The notes below the pieces were generated by a model. That model was not told the origin of the DNA. It saw only the letters and a program-made list of their open reading frames with translations, and made no database searches. Below are positions 10,169-19,244 of a stretch of DNA of 34,986 nt, one piece after another; positions within the stretch are counted from its first letter, which is position 1, and the number at the start of each line of letters is the position of its first letter. The position numbers and the translations under genes are program-made. Source of the DNA: Candidatus Saccharimonadia bacterium (lineage in GTDB: Bacteria; Patescibacteriota; Saccharimonadia; Saccharimonadales; Saccharimonadaceae); the NCBI GenBank assembly GCA_023260255.1, contig JALQVV010000002.1:1-34986 (forward strand), in the 5' to 3' direction.

Positions 10169-10624
10169 ATGAAAGTTTATCTTGGCTCTGATCATAATGG
10201 TTTCCATCTGAAAGAAAAAATCTTTGCCTACCTGGCAAAACGAGGTATCGAAGTCGAAGATGTTGGCAACGAAGAACTCGACCCTCGAGATGATTTTCCT
10301 CAGTTTGCCCAAATGGCAGCGCTGAAAGTGATCGGCGATGAAGACAAAGATCCACGGGCTATATTAATCTGTGGCGGCGGTCAGGGTATGGCGATGGCGG
10401 CAAATCGGTTTAAGGGTATTCGCGCCAGTGTGATTTGGGATGCAGAAGAAGCACGGATTACGCGCAACGATAATGACAGTAACGTACTTGCATTGCCATC
10501 ACGCGTTCTGGAAAGCGAGAACGATCAGGTCTGGCAAGATATTATTGATACCTGGCTGCACACGCCATTTGCCGATGCAGCAAGGTATAAGCGCCGTAAC
10601 GCGGAATTGGACGAACTTGCCTGA
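10169..10624 (+). CDS. rpiB: Ribose-5-phosphate isomerase B (RpiB/LacAB family)
   Basis: KVYLGSDHNGFHLKEKI, ICGGGQGMAMAANRFKGIRASV. Confidence 0.88.
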   Translation: MKVYLGSDHNGFHLKEKIFAYLAKRGIEVEDVGNEELDPRDDFPQFAQMAALKVIGDEDKDPRAILICGGGQGMAMAANRFKGIRASVIWDAEEARITRNDNDSNVLALPSRVLESENDQVWQDIIDTWLHTPFADAARYKRRNAELDELA

Positions 10625-11268
10625 TGGCGACGATCGTTCCTTGTGTCACGGTGAGTACGCCCGAAGAATACAAGGCGTCGCTTGAGCGCGTCCACCTGTT
10701 TGCGCAGCGTATTCATGTTGATATTAGCGACGGTGTGTTTGCGCCCATCACATTGATCGAACCAACTCAAATCTGGTGGCCACAGGAATGGTTAGCTGAT
10801 ATCCATGCGATGGTGAGTCAGCCGTCAGTGTACGTACCGCAGCTGATTGCCCTCAAGCCACATATGATCACACTCCATGCCGAGGCCAAAGAAGACATAC
10901 TGCCACTATTGCAACAAATAAAACAGGTCGGTATTAAGGCGGGTGTTGGCCTCTTGAAATCAACTGTCCCTTCGGATGTTGCCGGACTGATTGAAGCAGC
11001 AGACCATGTGATGATATTTAGCGGTGATCTGGGTAAATATGGCGGTACTGCCAGTATGATGCAGCTGGAAAAAGTCCGGCTCGTCAAAAACATCAATGCA
11101 GGGGTTGAAATTGGCTGGGATGGCGGTGTGTCAGTGGACAATGCGTTTAGTCTCGCTCAGGGTGGCGTCGATGTTTTAAACACAGGCGGGGCGATCCAAA
11201 AAGCCAAAGACCCTCATGCCGCCTATGATGCGCTGGTCAAAGAAGTCAATAAACAGGGAGTGATGTAG
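10624..11268 (+). CDS. Ribulose-phosphate 3-epimerase-like protein
   Basis: HVDISDGVFAP, DGGVSVDNAFSLAQGGVDVLNTGGAI; TIM-barrel epimerase pattern. Confidence 0.78.
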   Translation: MATIVPCVTVSTPEEYKASLERVHLFAQRIHVDISDGVFAPITLIEPTQIWWPQEWLADIHAMVSQPSVYVPQLIALKPHMITLHAEAKEDILPLLQQIKQVGIKAGVGLLKSTVPSDVAGLIEAADHVMIFSGDLGKYGGTASMMQLEKVRLVKNINAGVEIGWDGGVSVDNAFSLAQGGVDVLNTGGAIQKAKDPHAAYDALVKEVNKQGVM

Positions 11269-11269
11269 C

Positions 11270-12130
11270 ATGAATAAACAGCTGACGATTACTGATCTTG
11301 AACATATGGCATATCGTCTCCGCGAAGACGTTATTCGTATGCTAGAACACGCTGGAAGTGGGCATAGTGCCGGGCCATTGGGGTTGGCTGAAATATTTGC
11401 CACACTCTATTTTGATGTCATGCGCTATGATCCAAAAAATCCTGAATGGGATGATCGGGATTATTTTTTCCTCAGTAATGGTCACTGTGTGCCTATCCAA
11501 TATGCAGCTATGGCCGAGGCTGGGTTTTTCCCAAAAGAAGAGTTGATGACTCTGCGCCGTCTGGGTAGTCGTTTACAGGGCCACCCGGAGCGCACTAAAC
11601 TACCTGGGCTTGAAAATACGAGCGGCCCATTGGGGAGCGGACTGTCTCAGGCATCGGGTGTCGCCTATACCTTGCAATATATCGATAAACAACCGCATCG
11701 GTTTGTCTATGCAGTGACCGGTGATGGTGAGCTCGATGAAGGCAATATATGGGAAGCGGCAATGTTTGCTGGTAAAAACAAATTGTCACAATTGATTGTA
11801 TTTGTCGATCGCAACAATATACAGATTGATGGCACAACCGATCATGTTATGCCGCTCGAGGACTTGCATGGCAAATGGGAATCATTTGGCTGGCATGTAC
11901 AGGAAATCGATGGCCACAATGTCGAAAGTATCCGCGATGCGGCCAGCATGGCGCGAGCAATCACCAATAAACCGAGTGTTGTTATTGCGCATACGATTCC
12001 AGGCAAGGGCGTTGATTTTATGGAATATGATTATCATTGGCACGGATCCCCGCCAAACAGTGAACAGGCCAAAGAGGCGCTGCATAAACTGCGCACGCTG
12101 GATGGCAAAATCAAAGGAGAACACGAATGA
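11270..12130 (+). CDS. Transketolase, N-terminal (TPP-binding) subunit
   Basis: AGSGHSAGPLGLAEI, GDGELDEGNIWEAAMFAGKNKLSQLIVFVDRNNIQIDG. Confidence 0.93.
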   Translation: MNKQLTITDLEHMAYRLREDVIRMLEHAGSGHSAGPLGLAEIFATLYFDVMRYDPKNPEWDDRDYFFLSNGHCVPIQYAAMAEAGFFPKEELMTLRRLGSRLQGHPERTKLPGLENTSGPLGSGLSQASGVAYTLQYIDKQPHRFVYAVTGDGELDEGNIWEAAMFAGKNKLSQLIVFVDRNNIQIDGTTDHVMPLEDLHGKWESFGWHVQEIDGHNVESIRDAASMARAITNKPSVVIAHTIPGKGVDFMEYDYHWHGSPPNSEQAKEALHKLRTLDGKIKGEHE

Positions 12131-13125
12131 GCCATTATCCGCTGGTTGAAAACTTGTTTGGCGATGACATTGCTAAGGAACCGATTCGCGCCGGGTTTGG
12201 TCGTGGGTTGAAAGCCGCTGGCGAAATAAATGAACGCGTTGTAGCTCTGTGCGCCGACCTGACTGACAGTACGCAAATGAGCAAATTTAAAGAAGCGTTT
12301 CCTGAGCGGTTCGTCGAAATTGGCGTGGCCGAACAGAACCTGGTAACCGTTGCGAGTGGTATGGCGCGTGCAGGCAAAATTCCGTTTACAAGTAGTTATG
12401 CAGCGTTTAGCCCTGGCCGTAACTGGGAACAAATTCGTACGACGATCGCGCTAAATGATCAACCGGTCAAAATCGTCGGCAGTCATGCGGGCGTCAGCGT
12501 GGGACCGGATGGCGCGACGCACCAGATGCTCGAAGATATCGCAATTATGCGCGTCCTGCCAAATATGGTTGTCGTGGCACCTGGTGATAGCGTCGAGGCG
12601 GAGAAGGTGACGAAGGCAATCGCCGAAAACGGCAAACCAAGCTACATCCGCCTGGCTCGTGAAAAAACACCGGTTTTTAGCGTAGAGGAATCGCCATTTG
12701 AAATTGGTAAGGCGTATGTTCTACGCGAAGGATCCGACATCAGTTTGCTCGGTACCGGCACAATGTCCTACCAACTACTTGTTGCCGCCAAAGCACTAGA
12801 AGCACATGGTATTCATGCCGAGGTTGTTCATGTGCCAACGATCAAACCATTAGACGAAGCGACAATTCTCCATAGTATTACTAAGACTGGACGCGTACTG
12901 ACTGCTGAAGAGGCGCAGGTGAACGGTGGTTTTGGTAGTGCGATCGCCGAACTGATCAGTGAAAAGAAACCAACACCACTGTTGCGGGTTGGCATGCTGG
13001 ATCGATTTGGCGAATCAGGTGCTCCGGAGGAATTGTTGGATCATTTTGGGCTCACAGGTGCTAAAATAGCAGAGAAAGCAAAAGCGTTTATTGACACGAC
13101 ACCACAATATCACAGGGAGGGCTAA
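12127..13125 (+). CDS. Transketolase, C-terminal (pyrimidine-binding) subunit
   Basis: ATGA overlap with N subunit; VEIGVAEQNLVTVASGMARAGKIPFTSSYAAF. Confidence 0.93.
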   Translation: MSHYPLVENLFGDDIAKEPIRAGFGRGLKAAGEINERVVALCADLTDSTQMSKFKEAFPERFVEIGVAEQNLVTVASGMARAGKIPFTSSYAAFSPGRNWEQIRTTIALNDQPVKIVGSHAGVSVGPDGATHQMLEDIAIMRVLPNMVVVAPGDSVEAEKVTKAIAENGKPSYIRLAREKTPVFSVEESPFEIGKAYVLREGSDISLLGTGTMSYQLLVAAKALEAHGIHAEVVHVPTIKPLDEATILHSITKTGRVLTAEEAQVNGGFGSAIAELISEKKPTPLLRVGMLDRFGESGAPEELLDHFGLTGAKIAEKAKAFIDTTPQYHREG

Positions 13126-14037
13126 GTGAGTTTATCGATACCGCAGATCAGAGCAAACACCATGCGCGCACGGCATTTATACCAGCGCACGCGTCGTCAG
13201 CATTTTGCTGTTGGGGCATTTAATATTGATAATCAAGAGACGTTGATTGCGATATGTCGCGCGGCGCAAAAGTTGAGATCCCCCGTACTTATAGAGGTGA
13301 GTCACGGCGAGGTGAAAGCACTTGGACTCGAGAATGTGCGTGATCTGGTTGATAACTACAAAGTCGAATACGGCATTGAAATCTATTTGAATCTTGACCA
13401 TAGTCCGACGGTCGAGGACTGTAAGCGTGCCATTGATGCTGGTTACGAGTTTATTCATATCGATATCAGTCAAGAGGATCATGAAGCTCCACTGGAAGAA
13501 ATTATCAAAAAGACAAAAGAAGTGGTTGATTACGCTAAGTTTACGGGAGCATTGGTCGAAAGCGAACCGCACTATTTCGGTGGCTCCTCGAATTTGCATA
13601 CCGAGAAAATCGACTACGAAGAAATCAAGAAAACATTTAGTACGCCTGACTTCTCTAAATATTTTGTCGAGAGCACGGGTATCGATACATTTGCTGCAGC
13701 AGTTGGTAATTTACACGGAAAATATCCTGTTCCTAAGGTGTTGGATCTCGAGTTGTTGCAGGAAATTCGAGATGCAATTGATTGTGGGATTAGCTTGCAT
13801 GGTGGTTCAGGCACTCCATCGCACTATTTTGAAGATGCAGCCAAGATCGGTGTCAGCAAGATTAACATCAATAGTGACATGCGCTATGCCTTTCGTACGG
13901 CTCTGGAAAAGGTGTTAAAAGAAAACCCAGACGAATACGCTGTGGTCAAACTCATGCCCGAAGTATATGGCGCAGTGCAAAAAGTCGTCGAGGAAAAAAT
14001 CCAGGCATTTGGCAGCGCTGGTAAAGCGGTCGTCTAA
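13126..14037 (+). CDS. Class II fructose-bisphosphate/tagatose-type aldolase (GTG start)
   Basis: GAFNIDNQETLIAI, IYLNLDHSPTVEDCKRAIDAGYEFIHIDIS, SLHGGSGTP. Confidence 0.88.
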   Translation: MSLSIPQIRANTMRARHLYQRTRRQHFAVGAFNIDNQETLIAICRAAQKLRSPVLIEVSHGEVKALGLENVRDLVDNYKVEYGIEIYLNLDHSPTVEDCKRAIDAGYEFIHIDISQEDHEAPLEEIIKKTKEVVDYAKFTGALVESEPHYFGGSSNLHTEKIDYEEIKKTFSTPDFSKYFVESTGIDTFAAAVGNLHGKYPVPKVLDLELLQEIRDAIDCGISLHGGSGTPSHYFEDAAKIGVSKININSDMRYAFRTALEKVLKENPDEYAVVKLMPEVYGAVQKVVEEKIQAFGSAGKAVV

Positions 14038-14049
14038 GCATAACCATAG

Positions 14050-14058
14050 TGGTATACT
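14050..14058 (+). promoter_or_regulatory. Extended -10 promoter TGGTATACT
   Basis: Ends 9 nt before ATG of PfkB gene. Confidence 0.55.
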
Positions 14059-14067
14059 GAAAACACT

Positions 14068-15045
14068 ATGAGTGGGAAGACAAAAATTCTGACAATCGGC
14101 AAAACCGTCCAGGATGTATTTCTGACAAGCGACGAATTTGACCCGCACAAAGAAGGTAAGGTGATGTATACGCACTTGCCACTTGGGCTCAAAATGGAAG
14201 TCGAAGACGTCACATTTAGCACTGGCGGTAATGCAGGCAATGTTGCGGTGACATTGGCGCGGCAGGGTCTGGATGTGTCGTATATGTGGACGCTTGGGGT
14301 CGATCCAGCCAGCGAGACGATTCTACGTGAGCTGGATCATGAAGGTGTTAATACATCGCATGTCGTCCAAAATGATCATTATCAGGCGGGTTACTCGACA
14401 ATACTGATCGCAACCAACGGTGAGCGAACGATTTTGAATCATCGTGGTGTTTCGACGAATGTGCACGGTAAAGACCTTGATTTTGCTGCTATTGAAGCTG
14501 CTGATTGGGTTTACCCGACATCGCTAGCAAATGGTGGCATTGATCTGCTAAAAAAGATTGTCGATTATGCTGAAAAACACGACACTAAAGTCATGCTGAA
14601 CCCGGCGGGTCCAGAACTTGCCGAACCAGGTAAGTTAAAAGCATTGCTTGATAGCGTCGATATTCTGTGTATGAACAAAGAAGAAATGCAACAAATCGTC
14701 GAGGGTCAAACACTCGAAGAATTAGTACAGCACGCACTGAACTATGTTCCGGTTGTGATCGTTAGTGACGGACCGAATGGCGTGGTGGCAAGTGACGGTA
14801 AAACGGTTGTTAAAGCTGGCATGTACGAAGATGTCAAAGTGATCGACCGCACGGGTGCCGGCGATGCGTTTGCATCTGGCTTTTTGAGTCAGTGGATACA
14901 GGGGGAGTCTTTGGCGGATAGTATTGTGTTTGCCAGTGCCAACTCAACATCAGTCGTTCGCTACATTGGTGCCAAAACGGGCATTTTGCATAAGGGCGTA
15001 AAGCTCCACCACATGCCACTGCACGAGCATAAATTACAAGCATAA
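14068..15045 (+). CDS. PfkB-family sugar/ribokinase-like kinase
   Basis: GGNAGNVAVTLARQGLDVSYMWTLGVD, DRTGAGDAFASGFL. Confidence 0.88.
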   Translation: MSGKTKILTIGKTVQDVFLTSDEFDPHKEGKVMYTHLPLGLKMEVEDVTFSTGGNAGNVAVTLARQGLDVSYMWTLGVDPASETILRELDHEGVNTSHVVQNDHYQAGYSTILIATNGERTILNHRGVSTNVHGKDLDFAAIEAADWVYPTSLANGGIDLLKKIVDYAEKHDTKVMLNPAGPELAEPGKLKALLDSVDILCMNKEEMQQIVEGQTLEELVQHALNYVPVVIVSDGPNGVVASDGKTVVKAGMYEDVKVIDRTGAGDAFASGFLSQWIQGESLADSIVFASANSTSVVRYIGAKTGILHKGVKLHHMPLHEHKLQA

Positions 15046-15048
15046 GTA

Positions 15049-15057
15049 TGATATAAT
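15049..15057 (+). promoter_or_regulatory. Extended -10 promoter TGATATAAT
   Basis: Ends 11 nt before ATG 15069. Confidence 0.55.
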
Positions 15058-15068
15058 TCGGGGGATAC

Positions 15069-16571
15069 ATGACGCACTATCTGAAACAGCTTTTGGGCAA
15101 TGATCATCCGTTGTTTTCTGCCAATCTGGCGGAACTTGAGCACGCAACTGGTGGTGCTGGAGTTGATACGCGGCTGATTGCTGACATTACTGAAAAAGCA
15201 CATAACGTGCTGCGGACTATCGGGCTTGATCCCGCCGATAGTTATGGCAAGGAAGTCTATCAAGCGCTTAATGCCCGCGTGCGATCGGGCAAAATCGAAG
15301 AACTGCTCAAAGACACGTCGTATGTCCTACTGGATTTTAATGATGAAGTCGTTTCGTTTAATCTACAAGACGTCATAGAAAATGCGCACCATGAACTGCC
15401 ATACGAACAGCGCACATCGGCGCATGGGCTGCGCCATCTGCGTGCGGAAATTGTTCGTCGCTATGCCGAGCATGATCGTACCGACGATGAGCTCGTCCAT
15501 AAATTGGCCGACCAAATAGGACTAAAGCCACCGCAGGACGAAGGCCACCCAACGCTCGAACCGATGTCTGATTCGGCACCCTCTGTTTTGGCGATTGGTG
15601 ATATTTTTACCGACGCGTTTATTAAGCTGAACGAAGAAGTTGCACGAGTTGATACTGATCCTGACGGCAGCAAGCGACTTAGCTTGCCACTCGGCAGCAA
15701 ACCACCTTATGATGGTGTCGATATTATCAGGGCAGTCGGCCCATCGCCAAATGCGGCTGTGTCATTTCGACGGCTTGGACTTCATGCGGGTCTACGGGCA
15801 TTTATGGGAAACGACGAACCGGGCCTGGCATCCAAAGAACATTTGGAATTTGAAGGGATCGATACCGAACTATTGTCTATTCAGTCAGGACTACAGTCTA
15901 ACTATTACTATGTACTGCGGTATGGTGCCGAACGAACGATTTTGGTAAAGAACCAGGACTATGAGTACACCTGGCAAGCACCAGCAAAGGCCCCCGATTG
16001 GATTTATCTGTCATTGATCGGGGATGCGTCGTGGCAACTTCACGAAGATATGTTGAATTATCTAGAAGAGTATCCGGACATAAAATTAGCGTTTCAACCC
16101 GGTACCTTTCATTTTAAATGGGGCGTCGAGAAGCTCGCGCGTGTGTACAAACGCAGTCACATTGTCATTATGAACCGCGAAGAAGCGATGGATGTAACCG
16201 GTAAATCGCATGATTCGATTCGCGACCTCGCTAATGGATTGCATGATCTTGGTCCGAATATCGTTGTTATCACCGATGGCCCTAACGGATCGTACGCCTC
16301 GTATGATTGGAAACTTGTAACGATCCCGAATTATCCTGATCCTGCACCGCCGTTTGATAGAACTGGTGCCGGCGATGCATTTGCATCAACAATTGTTGCT
16401 GCATTGGCGCTTGGTGAAACTATGGATACCGCGCTCACCTGGGCGCCGATCAATAGTATGAACGTTGTGCAGCACCTCGGTGCTCAAGCAGGGCTACTCC
16501 CGATTCAAAAGATTAAAGACTATCTGAAAAAAGCCCCAGAAGACTACAAATTGACTGAGGTAAAAGAATAA
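15069..16571 (+). CDS. PfkB-family kinase with about 170-aa N-terminal extension of unknown function
   Basis: C-terminal DRTGAGDAFASTIVAAL, SPNAAVSFRRLGLHAGLRAFMGND; N-terminal helical region not matching PfkB. Confidence 0.85.
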   Translation: MTHYLKQLLGNDHPLFSANLAELEHATGGAGVDTRLIADITEKAHNVLRTIGLDPADSYGKEVYQALNARVRSGKIEELLKDTSYVLLDFNDEVVSFNLQDVIENAHHELPYEQRTSAHGLRHLRAEIVRRYAEHDRTDDELVHKLADQIGLKPPQDEGHPTLEPMSDSAPSVLAIGDIFTDAFIKLNEEVARVDTDPDGSKRLSLPLGSKPPYDGVDIIRAVGPSPNAAVSFRRLGLHAGLRAFMGNDEPGLASKEHLEFEGIDTELLSIQSGLQSNYYYVLRYGAERTILVKNQDYEYTWQAPAKAPDWIYLSLIGDASWQLHEDMLNYLEEYPDIKLAFQPGTFHFKWGVEKLARVYKRSHIVIMNREEAMDVTGKSHDSIRDLANGLHDLGPNIVVITDGPNGSYASYDWKLVTIPNYPDPAPPFDRTGAGDAFASTIVAALALGETMDTALTWAPINSMNVVQHLGAQAGLLPIQKIKDYLKKAPEDYKLTEVKE

Positions 16572-17182
16572 TGCGATACCAGATCTGCGTGTCAGGCGCA
16601 GCGAGCGGCGAAACTGTCACAGCGTCACATCAGTTGGCGTATGATTTGGGTAAGGCGATTGCCGAACGGAACAAGACACTCTTAACTGGCGCGACTGTTG
16701 GGCTGCCACATTATGCCGCCATGGGATATGCGAGTGTTCAGGATACCCACCATGGTGTGTCGGTTGGGTTTAGCCCAGCCAGTTCGTTCCGGGAGCATGT
16801 TGCTGCTTATAAATTGCCGACGAAAGAATTCGACTACATTAATTTCACTGGTATGGAATATGTCGGGCGTGATGTGCATTTGGTGCGCAGTAGCGATGCC
16901 GTGATTACAGTCGGTGGCCGTATGGGCAGCTTGCACGAACTCGCAACGGCACTTGAAAGCCGCAAGGTTTGTGCGGTGTTACTCGGCAGTGGCGGCCTGG
17001 CGGATTACGTCCCCACCCTTATTGAAAAAATTGAAGCACCAGGTGCAAAAGACATTATTTTTGATACCGATCCCGGCCGAATAGTCGATAAAGTCATCAA
17101 GGCTTTGGACGAAAAATATGCTGATTTCGAGCATGACAATACTGACAGTCACCTTGCAAATCGCTATAGCCAGAATGGCTAG
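16571..17182 (+). CDS. LOG/SLOG-superfamily (Rossmann-like) protein
   Basis: ICVSGAASG..., LTGATVGLPHYAAMGY, AVITVGGRMGSLHELATAL. Confidence 0.7.
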   Translation: MRYQICVSGAASGETVTASHQLAYDLGKAIAERNKTLLTGATVGLPHYAAMGYASVQDTHHGVSVGFSPASSFREHVAAYKLPTKEFDYINFTGMEYVGRDVHLVRSSDAVITVGGRMGSLHELATALESRKVCAVLLGSGGLADYVPTLIEKIEAPGAKDIIFDTDPGRIVDKVIKALDEKYADFEHDNTDSHLANRYSQNG

Positions 17183-17208
17183 CTGACACAATCCATAGTC
17201 GCGGCTGA

Positions 17209-17217
17209 TGGTATAAT
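17209..17217 (+). promoter_or_regulatory. Extended -10 promoter TGGTATAAT of uvrB
   Basis: Ends 7 nt before ATG 17225. Confidence 0.65.
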
Positions 17218-17224
17218 TAATAGG

Positions 17225-19195
17225 ATGAGCCAGAAATTCAGCCTAGCAACCAACTATCAGCCAACTGGTGATCAGCCAGCTGCTATTAGGCAGTTGGTTA
17301 AGGGGCTGGAAGCTGGTGAGCATGAACAGACACTGCTGGGCGTGACTGGTAGTGGCAAAACATTCACGATGGCCAATATTATTCAGGAGCGTCAAGTGCC
17401 CACGCTTGTATTAGCCCACAACAAAACATTGGCGGCGCAGCTGTATTCAGAATTTAAAGCTTTTTTTCCGGATAACGAAGTCCACTACTTTGTTAGTTAC
17501 TTTGATTATTATCAGCCGGAAGCCTACATTTCATCGAGTGATACGTATATCGAAAAAGACAGCAAGATTAACGACGAAATTGATCGTTTGCGTCATGCTG
17601 CTACAACGGCACTTTTAACACGCCGAGACGTGATTATTGTTGCGAGTGTTAGTTGTATTTATGGTATCGGTAGTCCTGATGACTATGCCGACATGTCAAT
17701 TCGTTTGACAGTAGGTGAGCGTCGCCAGCAAGACAAGTTCGTCCGATTGCTCACGGACATCCAGTACCAGCGCAACGATATCGATTTTCACCGCGGCACG
17801 TTCCGTGTCAAGGGCGACGTTGTTGATGTGTTTCCGGCGGGCAGCGATGTGGCGTATCGTATTGAATTCTTCGGCGATGAGCTCGAGCGCATTACCCGTA
17901 TTGATCCGCTGACTGGTGAAATCCTGGGTGAACCGCATGAGCTGCAGATATTTCCATCAAGTCACTATGTGACACCCAAACAAAAACTGGAACGCGCGAT
18001 CGAAGGTATCAAAAAGGAATTCGAAGAGCGGCTGGAGTGGTTTGAAAAACATGACAAGTTGCTCGAAGCTCAGCGTCTGGCTCAGCGGACAAAATACGAC
18101 ATTGAAATGCTCGAACAAACAGGGTTTGTGAAAGGCATCGAAAACTACAGCCGCTATTTGACTAATCGCGAACCGGGTGAACAGCCGGCAACACTTATTG
18201 ATTATTTTCCAGATGACTGGCTGCTGTTAGTCGATGAGAGCCACCAAACTTTGCCGCAGGTTCGTGGTATGTACAATGGCGACCGCGCTCGTAAAGAAGT
18301 GTTGGTAGAATACGGCTTCCGTCTGCCATCGGCACTTGATAACCGCCCGCTGCGATTTGATGAATTTGACCGTCATATTAACCAGGCGATTTATGTATCG
18401 GCAACACCAGGCGATTACGAGCTAGAACATAGCCCAGAACCAGCTCAGCAAATTATCCGTCCAACTGGACTATTAGACCCGCAAATTATCATCAAGCCAA
18501 CCAAGGGACAGATTGACGATTTGATTGCTGAGATTCGTGAAAGAACCGCCAAAGAACAGCGTGTATTGGTGACAACGCTCACAAAACGGATGGCCGAAGA
18601 TCTTAGCACCTATCTTCAAGAACTCGATATCAAGACGGCTTATATCCATAGTGACATTGACACGCTTGAGCGAGGTGATATTCTGCGCGATCTACGTATG
18701 GGCGTCTATGATGTTTTGGTTGGTATTAACTTGCTTCGCGAGGGGTTGGACTTGCCCGAAGTGAGCATGGTGGCGATCATGGATGCAGACAAGGAAGGTT
18801 TTTTGCGATCAGAGAGTGCACTTATCCAAACAATTGGTCGTGCAGCGCGCCATGTTGATGGGACGGTGCTCCTGTATGCAGATACAACCACGAGATCAAT
18901 GCAAGCAGCGATTGACGAGACGAATCGTCGACGCAGTATTCAGGAGGCATACAACAAAGAGCACGGCATTACGCCGACGAGTGTGGCCAAGGAGATTGGC
19001 GAAGGGTTGCGTGCGATTATACCAATGAAAGAGGATACGAAGCCAAAACTCGATCTCAAGAAGATTCCAAAAGACGAATATGAAAGTCTGATCAAGGACT
19101 TGAGTGGTCAAATGGAGCTAGCAAGTGCTAATTTGGAGTTTGAAAAAGCCGCCGAACTACGCGATTTGATCACCGAAATTCGCCAAAAGCTGTAA
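17225..19195 (+). CDS. uvrB: Excinuclease ABC subunit B
   Basis: [31 protein letters not shown], beta-hairpin [28 protein letters not shown]-terminal UVR motif. Confidence 0.98.
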   Translation: MSQKFSLATNYQPTGDQPAAIRQLVKGLEAGEHEQTLLGVTGSGKTFTMANIIQERQVPTLVLAHNKTLAAQLYSEFKAFFPDNEVHYFVSYFDYYQPEAYISSSDTYIEKDSKINDEIDRLRHAATTALLTRRDVIIVASVSCIYGIGSPDDYADMSIRLTVGERRQQDKFVRLLTDIQYQRNDIDFHRGTFRVKGDVVDVFPAGSDVAYRIEFFGDELERITRIDPLTGEILGEPHELQIFPSSHYVTPKQKLERAIEGIKKEFEERLEWFEKHDKLLEAQRLAQRTKYDIEMLEQTGFVKGIENYSRYLTNREPGEQPATLIDYFPDDWLLLVDESHQTLPQVRGMYNGDRARKEVLVEYGFRLPSALDNRPLRFDEFDRHINQAIYVSATPGDYELEHSPEPAQQIIRPTGLLDPQIIIKPTKGQIDDLIAEIRERTAKEQRVLVTTLTKRMAEDLSTYLQELDIKTAYIHSDIDTLERGDILRDLRMGVYDVLVGINLLREGLDLPEVSMVAIMDADKEGFLRSESALIQTIGRAARHVDGTVLLYADTTTRSMQAAIDETNRRRSIQEAYNKEHGITPTSVAKEIGEGLRAIIPMKEDTKPKLDLKKIPKDEYESLIKDLSGQMELASANLEFEKAAELRDLITEIRQKL

Positions 19196-19244
19196 TCTCA
19201 GCAGCATTGTTTATTCATAACCGGTATAGTATGATGTTGCTAGA

